Shown: piece by piece, positions 25,704 through 32,372 of the stretch | How the letters are laid out: each line of letters opens with the position of its first letter | Position numbering within the stretch: the stretch's first letter is position 1 | From: Pseudomonas sp. PDM16 | GTDB lineage: Bacteria; Pseudomonadota; Gammaproteobacteria; Pseudomonadales; Pseudomonadaceae | Direction: 5' to 3' | Length of the DNA stretch: 64,000 bases | NCBI RefSeq assembly: GCF_014851865.1 | Contig: NZ_JACVAM010000004.1 | Span: forward strand, 310,001-374,000 | Program-made: the position numbers and the translations under genes | The notes under the pieces: model-generated | Told to the model about the DNA's origin: nothing | What the model saw: the letters and a program-made list of their open reading frames with translations, nothing else | Databases searched by the model: none

Positions 25704-27456
25704 CGCGTTGCTCCTCCGTCAGGCGTCTCACCTGGTAGAGAACCTGTTCTGGGTAGTCGGGGTGAGACTTCTGCAGAACCGCCCGGCACTGGCGGCCGAG
25801 ACGTTCCAGCGCCGCTTCGTCGAGCGGTTTGGCGGTATTCACCAGCACCCGCGCGTGCATACTCCAGTCCATGCTTTCGAGCAGGTCCTCGCCCGCAATA
25901 TCCGGCAAGTCGAGGTCGAGGAAGATGATGTCCGGGCGTACGGCGTGCAGTTTGTCGATGCTCGATGCTGCGGTAACGGCCTCGATGATGACGGGGTGAT
26001 AGGGTTGTAGCAGGCGGGAAATCAGGTAGCGGTCTGCTTCGCTGTCATCGATCAGCAGGATGTTGACGCCACTTAGATCCAGCCCCACTGGCTCTCTGGC
26101 CGTACTGCCGTGATGGCGGTCCACCTTCAGCAGAAAACGACTGCCTTTGCCCAGTTCGCTGTGCAGCGTGATGTCACCATGTAAGAGGCCTGCCAGGCGA
26201 CGAGCCAGGGGTAGACCGAGGCCCGTCCCCTGTATCTGGTTCTGCGAGGGGCTGCGAACCCGCAGGAACTCCTCGAAGACTTTGGCATGGTTCTCCGGCG
26301 CGATGCCGACCCCCGTGTCCTCAACCAGGAACTCGATGCTGTGCTCGTCGGGCAGGTAAGTACGAATGCAGACCTTGCCAGACGGGGTGTACTTGAACGC
26401 ATTGCCGATCAGGTTGCGCATGATCTGGAACAACCTATGGCGGTCGGTCTCCAGTTCTACATCCTGGGTGGTGCCGGCTATTTCCCAGTCGAGTACCGGG
26501 AAACGCTGGGACAGGGCGCTGACGAATTGGCGCAATTGCTCGATGAAGTCGGCGAGGGTGAAGCGCACGGGCACGATCTCGATCCGCCCCGATTCGGCCT
26601 CGGAGATGTCGAGCAGCTCGTTGACCAGTTCGGACAACTCGGAGGCCGCGTCGCTGATGAAGGATACCTGCTTGTGCTGCTCGGGGTTTAGTGGACCGTC
26701 AACCCCCTTGAGCAGCAGCTTGCTGATGTTCTCGACGATGTTGATCGGCGTGCGGATCTCGTGGGTCATGTTAGCGAAGAAGCGGCTCTTCGACTCGCTG
26801 GCCTCACGCACTTCATCGGTGGCCTTTTCCAGTTCGGAATACAGCGCCACAACGCCCTTGTTGGTGTTCTCCAGCTCGAGGTTGGTGGCTTCCAGCTCGA
26901 CCTGCTTGTTCTGTAGTTCAGCGGCGGTCAGCAGCAGCTCGGTACCGCGTACCTGCAACTCGATGAAGGGGTCGGCGGCGCCATCGGTTTGCAGCTGCTC
27001 GCGGATCACATTGAGCTGCGCCGGGGCAGGGAAGGAGCGGGGAGGGTAGATGAACTTCCGCGCGCGGATGCGCGTGCCCTTGGCCGAGGTACGGATGTCG
27101 AAGTCGTCCATCAGTCGCTGCGCACCGCGCAGCCCCACGCCCATGCCTGTGGGCGAGACATAGCTACCGTCGAGGATCTGGTCGATGGCGGCAATGCCTG
27201 GGCCATGGTCCGTGGCCTCGAAGCCAAGGCCGGCGAGCTGGCCTGTGGCATTTTCGGCAAGATCGAAATGGAAGGCGCCTTCTCCAGCGTACTGGTAGAC
27301 GTTGCGCGCCAACTCCGAGACGGCGGTGGCGAAGCGGATCTGTTCGAGTTGAGATAGTTCGAGCCAGCCAGCGATACGTTTGGCGCTCTGCCGACAGGTG
27401 ACCACATCGGTTTCTTCACGGATGTGAATGGTGGCGATACGCCGCGCGCTATGCAT
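25693..27456 (-). CDS. RsbT-like ATPase fused to histidine kinase and receiver (stressosome operon, gene 5)
   Basis: A 587-residue cytoplasmic protein with an unusual start. Residues 1-135 form an RsbT/anti-sigma-type GHKL ATPase (AVSELARNVYQYAG, ATDHGPGIA, TGMGVGLRGAQRLMDDF), close in pattern to RsbT itself. A coiled coil (about 175-225) leads to HisKA (THEIRTPINIV, H232), HATPase_c (GNAFKYT, GTGLGLPLARR) and a C-terminal receiver (IDDSEADR, D514). The RsbT module would let the kinase interact with the stressosome STAS proteins, replacing the RsbU phosphatase of Bacillus as output. It overlaps the upstream phosphatase gene by 8 bases. Confidence 0.9.
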   Translation of the reverse strand: MHSARRIATIHIREETDVVTCRQSAKRIAGWLELSQLEQIRFATAVSELARNVYQYAGEGAFHFDLAENATGQLAGLGFEATDHGPGIAAIDQILDGSYVSPTGMGVGLRGAQRLMDDFDIRTSAKGTRIRARKFIYPPRSFPAPAQLNVIREQLQTDGAADPFIELQVRGTELLLTAAELQNKQVELEATNLELENTNKGVVALYSELEKATDEVREASESKSRFFANMTHEIRTPINIVENISKLLLKGVDGPLNPEQHKQVSFISDAASELSELVNELLDISEAESGRIEIVPVRFTLADFIEQLRQFVSALSQRFPVLDWEIAGTTQDVELETDRHRLFQIMRNLIGNAFKYTPSGKVCIRTYLPDEHSIEFLVEDTGVGIAPENHAKVFEEFLRVRSPSQNQIQGTGLGLPLARRLAGLLHGDITLHSELGKGSRFLLKVDRHHGSTAREPVGLDLSGVNILLIDDSEADRYLISRLLQPYHPVIIEAVTAASSIDKLHAVRPDIIFLDLDLPDIAGEDLLESMDWSMHARVLVNTAKPLDEAALERLGRQCRAVLQKSHPDYPEQVLYQVRRLTEEQRDAH

Positions 27457-28423
27457 GCTTCATCACTACTACCGTCGCGTCGTCATTGTGACGCCTGAAG
27501 TCGCGGTGGATCACCGCGGCGATTATGGCCGGATTCCGCCCAGTCAGGCCGGGATAGGCGCTCAGGTCGTGGCGCGTGTTGATGCCATCGGAGGCCAGCA
27601 TCATCACTGTCGCGGGTGACCAGGGATAACTGAAGCTCTGGATACGACCGATTTTGTAGCCCACGGTACCGTTACCAGAGACCATGCTGCGGCTGCGCCC
27701 CTCATGCAGGGTGCCGGCGATGTTGCCCATGCCGCAGAAGCGTATCAGGGCCTGTTCTGGTACCACCTCGGCCAAAGCCACCGCACCGCCGCGGGTCGAC
27801 ATCAGAACCCGATGCAGGCGTTCGAGCAGAGTTTCCAGCGATAGGTTCAGGTCATGTTCGAGGAAAAGGTCGCGTGCTTTGGTGCTGGCCGCATTCGCGG
27901 CGTGACCATGCCCCAGGCCGTCGCATACCAGCACGCGATTGGCCCTGACCGCCCATGCGTCGCCGCAGAGTTCCTCACCTGGGTAAGGCGTACTGATACC
28001 AGCCGAAATCAACGGGCTCTGGATGGGCATCAGGCGAAACTGGGCGAACACCACCGTCCCTTGTCCAGGCTGCGAGTAGATGTCGAAACGGTCGGACAAC
28101 CGGCTGATCGCGCCCAGACCGGCCCCCATGGTGCCCGTGGTGGAGTAGCTGTCAGCGAGGCAGCGGGCCACGTCGGCCATTCCCGGCCCCCGGTCCACCG
28201 CCAGCAGCTCCAGGCGCTCGCCATCCTGGTAATAGATGATTTCTCCGCCCTGGGCATGCAACACCAGGTTACGCGCCATCTCCTGCACTACTACGGTGAG
28301 GCGGCCGATCACCGACTCATCGTCGCAGACCTGATTGGCGTGACGAACGACAAGGCGGCGCACCGCATCCGCGTGCGCCTCATGGGTAACGGCATGAGCA
28401 AACTGCATGCTCCGCTCGATCAT
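27449..28423 (-). CDS. RsbT-like ATPase fused to SpoIIE-type PP2C phosphatase (RsbX-like; stressosome gene 4)
   Basis: A 324-residue protein. The N-terminal 130 residues are a GHKL ATPase of RsbT type (VVQEMARNLVLHA, AVDRGPGMA, MGAGLGAISRLSDRF). The rest is a PP2C/SpoIIE phosphatase with the metal-binding aspartates in GDAWAV, CDGLGHGHAA, ASDGINTR and HNDDATVVV. By position it is the counterpart of RsbX, which dephosphorylates the stressosome proteins and resets it. Many proteobacterial annotations call this an SpoIIE serine phosphatase. The ATG at 28423 overlaps the rsbT stop as ATGA and is preferred to a GTG at 28435. Confidence 0.9.
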   Translation of the reverse strand: MIERSMQFAHAVTHEAHADAVRRLVVRHANQVCDDESVIGRLTVVVQEMARNLVLHAQGGEIIYYQDGERLELLAVDRGPGMADVARCLADSYSTTGTMGAGLGAISRLSDRFDIYSQPGQGTVVFAQFRLMPIQSPLISAGISTPYPGEELCGDAWAVRANRVLVCDGLGHGHAANAASTKARDLFLEHDLNLSLETLLERLHRVLMSTRGGAVALAEVVPEQALIRFCGMGNIAGTLHEGRSRSMVSGNGTVGYKIGRIQSFSYPWSPATVMMLASDGINTRHDLSAYPGLTGRNPAIIAAVIHRDFRRHNDDATVVVMKHA

Positions 28424-28818
28424 TTCCACTTCCACAATTCCACCGTTGTGCCAACGCCTACCTGGCTTTGCAGCAGGAACTCGTCCACCAGGCGCCGCGA
28501 ACCACTAAGGCCCAAACCGAGGCCGCTGCCCGAGGTGTAGCCATCGACCAGCGCGCGCTCGATGTCCGGAATCCCCGGCCCCTGGTCGGAGATGACCAGA
28601 CGCAGCGCAGCGCGTCCTGCTCGCATCGTCATTTCGATCAGACATTCGCCGCCACCGCCGTAGATCAGCGCGTTCCGCGCAATTTCACTGGCCGCAGTAA
28701 CGATCTTGGTCTGTGAGACCAGGCCCAGACGGACCTCTTCGGCGGCTTTGCGGACTTTCTGGCGGATGACGACGATGTCAGTTTCCTGCTTCAGCGGGAG
28801 CGTCTGTGTCTTCGTCAC
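28420..28818 (-). CDS. rsbT: RsbT-like serine/threonine kinase (anti-sigma regulatory factor)
   Basis: A 132-residue GHKL-type switch kinase closely matching RsbT in length and motifs: TAASEIARNALIYGGGG (N box), ISDQGPGIPDIERALVDG (G1) and SGLGLGLSGSRRLVDEF (G2). In the Bacillus stressosome it phosphorylates the STAS domains of RsbR and RsbS and is then released to activate the downstream partner. It starts with GTG inside rsbS (41-base overlap) behind a GGAG site at good spacing, and its stop overlaps the next start. The overlap implies tightly coupled translation with its antagonist RsbS. Confidence 0.92.
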   Translation of the reverse strand: MTKTQTLPLKQETDIVVIRQKVRKAAEEVRLGLVSQTKIVTAASEIARNALIYGGGGECLIEMTMRAGRAALRLVISDQGPGIPDIERALVDGYTSGSGLGLGLSGSRRLVDEFLLQSQVGVGTTVELWKWK

Positions 28819-29203
28819 TCTCTAGCTCCACGGCGATGTCGTCCTCGTCCACGCTGTTTTCCAGCCAGCGCATACCTTTTTCGATGTTCAGTGCGGTGGC
28901 GATACCCTCCAGCGACAACCCCAGCTCGACCAAGGTAATGGCTACTGCTGGTTGCATGCCGACGACGATCACCTTGGCATCGAGAATCCGCGAGACATTG
29001 GCGATATGGGAGAGCATGCGGCCGATGAAGGAGTCGACGATCTCCAGCGAGGAGATATCGATCAGCACGCCCTTGGACTTGTGCCGCACGATCTGCGCGG
29101 TCAGGTCTTCCTGCAGGTCCATGGCCAATTGGTCGTGCATGTCTACCTGGATGCTGAGCAGCAGGTACTTGCCCATCTTGAGAATCGGAATGCGATCTAC
29201 CAT
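28778..29203 (-). CDS. rsbS: RsbS-like STAS-domain stressosome antagonist
   Basis: A 141-residue single STAS-domain protein. It keeps the RsbS landmarks: ILKMGKYLLLSIQVDMHD near the start, VLIDISSLEIVDSFIGRML with the phosphorylatable Ser of the DSF motif, and VVGMQPAVAITLVELGL. RsbS holds RsbT in the stressosome until it is phosphorylated. An acidic C-terminal tail of about 25 residues (DEDD, ESDEDTD) extends beyond the STAS fold. The ATG at 29203 with GAGGGAG upstream is chosen over one at 29248 that would overlap rsbR. Confidence 0.92.
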   Translation of the reverse strand: MVDRIPILKMGKYLLLSIQVDMHDQLAMDLQEDLTAQIVRHKSKGVLIDISSLEIVDSFIGRMLSHIANVSRILDAKVIVVGMQPAVAITLVELGLSLEGIATALNIEKGMRWLENSVDEDDIAVELESDEDTDAPAEAGN

Positions 29204-29213
29204 GGCTGCTCCC

Positions 29214-30056
29214 TCAGCGTGCCTTTTCGCCGCGGACAAGGCGAACATTCAGCTCCTTCAACGCCGTCTTGAAGGCGTCGGAAAGGGAGGCCTTGGTCAC
29301 CACATCGCCCAGTTCCACACCCAGGTGAACGATGGTAGCGGCGATCTGCGGGCGGATGCCGCTGATGATGCACTTGGCGCCCATCAGCTTGGCGGCGGTG
29401 ATGGTCTTGAGCAGGTGCTGGGCGACCATGGTATCCACGGTCGGCACGCCGGTGATGTCGATGATCGCGATGTCGGACTCGGTTTCGACGATCTTCTCCA
29501 GCAGCGCCTCCATGACGATCTGCGTGCGGTTGCTGTCCAGCGCGCCGATCAGCGGCACGGCCAGCACGCTGTCCCAGAGCTGCACCACGGGGGTGGACAG
29601 TTCCAGCAGGCTTTCCTGCTGCTCGCGGATGACCATTTCGCGACCGGTCATGAAGTACTCGACGCTGAACAGGCCGAGCTTGTCGATCACCTTGCTGAGC
29701 AGCCAGACCTGCTCGATGGCGCTATTGCCCTGTGTCTGAATCAGATCGAACAGCGGTTCTTTCAAAGAGAACACGAAGGTGGCCGTTTCCGACGGGCTGA
29801 AACCCTGGCGGGCCTGAGTGACGGACAGGCGCTCGAGCTGGGCCTTGAGCGGCTTCCATGGTTGTGAATTGATGTCGTCGGAACCTTGGGCGAGAGCCAT
29901 GATGAAGGCCTTGATCAGCTCGCGTGAGTTTTCCTGCACCGTGTGATCGTCGACCAGGTCAACGCGGATGCCTGCCGCACGCTGGGCAGCCATCCATTTT
30001 TCCAAAAGCGGTTGTTCGTTTTGTTTGAGCAGTTCGGCAAGCGCGGAGACGGACAT
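29214..30056 (-). CDS. rsbR: RsbR-like stressosome sensor protein
   Basis: A 280-residue RsbR paralogue: an N-terminal helical, non-haem-globin-like sensor domain (about 1-150) and a C-terminal STAS domain. The two phospho-threonine sites of Bacillus RsbRA have counterparts in DITGVPTVDTMVAQHLL and IRPQIAATIVHLGVELGD. The N domain has a WMAAQRAAGIR segment and no obvious haem-ligand pattern, so the signal is unknown. It is the first gene of the six-gene operon and, with RsbS, would build the stressosome core. Candidate promoter elements are at 30105-30133 and 30154-30181. Confidence 0.92.
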   Translation of the reverse strand: MSVSALAELLKQNEQPLLEKWMAAQRAAGIRVDLVDDHTVQENSRELIKAFIMALAQGSDDINSQPWKPLKAQLERLSVTQARQGFSPSETATFVFSLKEPLFDLIQTQGNSAIEQVWLLSKVIDKLGLFSVEYFMTGREMVIREQQESLLELSTPVVQLWDSVLAVPLIGALDSNRTQIVMEALLEKIVETESDIAIIDITGVPTVDTMVAQHLLKTITAAKLMGAKCIISGIRPQIAATIVHLGVELGDVVTKASLSDAFKTALKELNVRLVRGEKAR

Positions 30057-30104
30057 CGCTGATTCCTTGTCGCGTGGTGACTGATTGGACGGAACACTAG
30101 CACC

Positions 30105-30133
30105 CTTATAACCATGCCGTACGGAATGGTTGA
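30105..30133 (-). promoter_or_regulatory. Candidate sigma-70-type promoter with an embedded palindrome, upstream of rsbR
   Basis: On the minus strand, TATAAG (30110-30105) lies 17 bases from TCAACC (30133-30128), a weak -35. The spacer and part of the -35 are occupied by ACCATGCCGTACGGAATGGT (30111-30130), a palindrome broken only at one symmetric pair. A dimeric regulator bound there would sit directly on the promoter. It is 49-77 bases upstream of the rsbR start. Confidence 0.4.
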
Positions 30134-30153
30134 CGTGATGATGAAGCCGCTCA

Positions 30154-30181
30154 ACCGACTGCCATGCCGCCGGGCAAGTTC
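30154..30181 (-). promoter_or_regulatory. Candidate AlgU/RpoE-type promoter for the stressosome operon
   Basis: On the minus strand GAACTT (30181-30176) is followed by a 17-base spacer and TCGGT (30158-30154), about 98 bases upstream of rsbR. The -35 is exact for the sigma-22 consensus; the -10 keeps TC. It is one of five such motifs in this window. Confidence 0.45.
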
Positions 30182-30218
30182 AACCTTTATTTCACGACAT
30201 GCCGAAGCTCAGTTGCCG

Positions 30219-30602
30219 CTAGGTATAGTCGGGGTGGTGGCGCTGGGCGATATAGTCCAGGGGTAGGGCGGCGGAGCGAATGAAGAAGCTGGCCAGCTCG
30301 GTCTCCACCACGGTCTGGTTGACCGAATCCAGTGTGGCTTCCAGGCAGTCGATGTCCGCGCCATAGCACTTCTCGTGCATTACCTGCGGCACACTCGCCA
30401 GCGCGGCGATGCGGTAACGACAGGGTGCTCCGTCACTGGGGCGCTTCACCTGCAGCGTGAGCTGCTCGGGCTGGCGCGTGACCTCAGCCAGCAGTCCGTT
30501 GTCGTGGGCGTAGCGTGCGGCCTCGTCGAAGTGGTGTTGCGCCTCATCCAGGGCGGAGCGCAGCGCAGGATGGAAACGGGATTCGTCGAGTGGGCTGTTC
30601 AT
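30219..30602 (-). CDS. Hypothetical protein, tandem paralogue A
   Basis: A 127-residue soluble protein I cannot assign to a family. It is clearly related to the next gene upstream (30647-31036): both have a helical start ending in (F)EEAA.YA...G, a CRYRIAAL/CGYRIAAL strand, and a C-terminal VETELASFFIRSAALPLDYIA / VEGELAEFFVRATALPIGHVA segment. The ATG at 30602 has GAGG at good spacing. The gap of 162 bases between it and rsbR holds the candidate stressosome promoters. Confidence 0.7.
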   Translation of the reverse strand: MNSPLDESRFHPALRSALDEAQHHFDEAARYAHDNGLLAEVTRQPEQLTLQVKRPSDGAPCRYRIAALASVPQVMHEKCYGADIDCLEATLDSVNQTVVETELASFFIRSAALPLDYIAQRHHPDYT

Positions 30603-30646
30603 GGTGAAACCTCGTTGGCATTGCCTGGGCAAGTAGCCCAGATTGA

Positions 30647-31036
30647 TCAGGCCGCGCCCTGGTGCTGGTAGTGCTCGGCGACGTGGCCAATGGGCAGCGC
30701 GGTGGCTCTGACGAAGAACTCCGCCAATTCCCCTTCGACTGCCGAACTGCTGATCGAGGTCAACGGTGCTTCACGCCTTACTATCTGATCGCCAAAACGC
30801 TGCTCGAACAGCACCAGGCCACGTTGCGGGAGCGCTGCGATGCGGTAGCCACAGGGTGCGCCGTCGCGCGGACGGGTCACGGTCAGACTCAACTCGGTGC
30901 GTGCGGAGTTGGTCAGCAATGTGCGGGCTTGCAGACCGTTGACATAGGCATAGTGGGCAGCCTCTTCGAAATGGTGCGCCGCATGTTCCACCAGGGCCGC
31001 CAGCAGCGCATCACGGAACAGTCTCTCGTTGTTCAT
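30647..31036 (-). CDS. Hypothetical protein, tandem paralogue B
   Basis: A 129-residue soluble protein paralogous to the gene at 30219-30602, 44 bases away in the same direction. The shared features are a basic-aromatic H-H-F-(E/D)-E-A-A motif near residue 20, PxDGAPCxYRIAAL in the middle and ALPxxxxA at the end. Function is unknown. The pair probably arose by local duplication and is likely co-transcribed. Confidence 0.7.
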   Translation of the reverse strand: MNNERLFRDALLAALVEHAAHHFEEAAHYAYVNGLQARTLLTNSARTELSLTVTRPRDGAPCGYRIAALPQRGLVLFEQRFGDQIVRREAPLTSISSSAVEGELAEFFVRATALPIGHVAEHYQHQGAA

Positions 31037-31117
31037 TTGTTGCTAACACCTTGAATGCGTTGGGATTGTCGTTTCGACAGAGACTCCCGCGGCGAGTGCC
31101 AGAAATTTTCTGCACAT

Positions 31118-31354
31118 CTAGCGGTGGGCGAAGTGATGCGCCGCTCGATAGGCCGGTGAGAACGCCGGGCGCGGCAGCTTGGGCCGCTGGGGGCGGCGTT
31201 TGACGTGATGCACGACCTGCGCGTTGTCCAGCGCTCGGGGGCCGACGTCGGCCGCATGACGGCGGACGATACGCAACATGCCCCAGAGCATGGCAGCGGC
31301 TACCATAAACCAGGCCGAGATCATGAGCAGAATGATGCTTTCCGGTCCCATCAT
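31118..31354 (-). CDS. Small single-pass membrane protein
   Basis: A 78-residue protein with one hydrophobic N-terminal segment (IILLMISAWFMVAAAMLWGML, about residues 7-27) and a basic, His/Arg-rich cytoplasmic tail. No family is recognised. It begins by a 4-base ATGA overlap with the NAD(P)-binding gene upstream, which supports its being translated. Confidence 0.6.
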   Translation of the reverse strand: MMGPESIILLMISAWFMVAAAMLWGMLRIVRRHAADVGPRALDNAQVVHHVKRRPQRPKLPRPAFSPAYRAAHHFAHR

Positions 31355-31959
31355 CGGTCTCCTTCTACGATGCGTACACGTTCGTGAACGTGCAGCGCCA
31401 GGTTCATCTCATCCAGCAGCGCGGCGGCGAAGCGGCGCAAGGCCAGGGCGGCCTCGCTGGGCTGGAGGAAATCATCGAGATCCAGCTTCTCGACGGGCCA
31501 TGCGGGCGCCTCGAAGAATGTCCAGTCGATCAAACTGGCCGTGAGTCGCTCCTGCAGGTGCCGTACGGGAGCGGAGGGGCGTTCCGGGCTCCCATCCAGC
31601 CAGGTGAAGTTATCCACCACCAGCAGACGATCAACGCCAGCCACCTCCAACCCGTCCAGCATGGCCAGCAGAGCCCCGTACATCTGGGGGAAGTCGTCTC
31701 CAGGAGTTCCGGGCAACTGCTGATCCAGCAGGCAGACCACGGCGTTCATACCAGCTACGGATCGACTCACCTCGAGGCTGTCGAAGGGCGTGCCACCCTT
31801 GGTACGCAACCCTGGGCGCGCCTGCAGTACGTTGAGCTCGTCGACGATTGCCGTGACTTCGTACTGGCGGTGAAGTGCCTCAACCAGTAAAGCACTACCG
31901 AGGCTGCCGTGCGCCCCATAGACAGCCACCTTGGTCACCGGCGTCTCTAGATTCTTCAT
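31351..31959 (-). CDS. NAD(P)-binding (NmrA/YwnB-like) Rossmann protein
   Basis: A 202-residue protein with an N-terminal GAHGSLGSALLVEAL nucleotide-binding loop and the pattern of atypical short-chain dehydrogenases of the NAD(P)H-binding (YwnB/NmrA) type. It lacks a clear Y-x-x-x-K. A redox sensor or epimerase-like role is possible; the substrate is unknown. It overlaps the small membrane protein gene downstream and follows the 73-residue gene by two bases, so all three appear to be one unit. Confidence 0.75.
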   Translation of the reverse strand: MKNLETPVTKVAVYGAHGSLGSALLVEALHRQYEVTAIVDELNVLQARPGLRTKGGTPFDSLEVSRSVAGMNAVVCLLDQQLPGTPGDDFPQMYGALLAMLDGLEVAGVDRLLVVDNFTWLDGSPERPSAPVRHLQERLTASLIDWTFFEAPAWPVEKLDLDDFLQPSEAALALRRFAAALLDEMNLALHVHERVRIVEGDR

Positions 31960-31961
31960 GA

Positions 31962-32183
31962 TCAGGGTTGCAGATGGTGACCCGGCGCTTCGGCGATCTT
32001 GCGGGGGTCGATGCGACTCACCTGAACGTCGGTGATCGTGTCAGGCAGGGCATGGGTATGCAGCGACTGCAGATAGAACCGTGCCTGATTGGGTGTCATC
32101 GACTCGCTGTCGGCGTGCACCGTGGTTGATTTCGGTTGGTTATCGAGGATGTAGCTGACCAGAAAATCGTATTTTTTCGTCAT
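31962..32183 (-). CDS. Small hypothetical protein
   Basis: A 73-residue protein with no recognised domain (KKYDFLVSYILDNQPKSTT near the start, SLHTHALPDTITDVQVSRI later). The ATG at 32183 follows a GGGAGTGGGAG purine run; a GTG three codons earlier is possible. It stands first in a unit with the NAD(P)-binding and small membrane protein genes. A weaker GAACTC-N18-TCTAT motif lies upstream at 32227-32255. Confidence 0.6.
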   Translation of the reverse strand: MTKKYDFLVSYILDNQPKSTTVHADSESMTPNQARFYLQSLHTHALPDTITDVQVSRIDPRKIAEAPGHHLQP

Positions 32184-32372
32184 GGCTCCCACTCCCTGTT
32201 GCCTGGCCCTCCGGACCGTCTGAGAGATAGACCATCGAAGGGCAGGGGGGAGTTCAACGCGATTGCTGAACGGTATTCGGAGGGCAGAGGTGGCTGACAG
32301 GTTTGCGGGGGCGGGCGATGGAGCCGTTCTGTCCCAAGGCAGTCGGCTACAAGCTATCCGGAAGGGGCTTAA

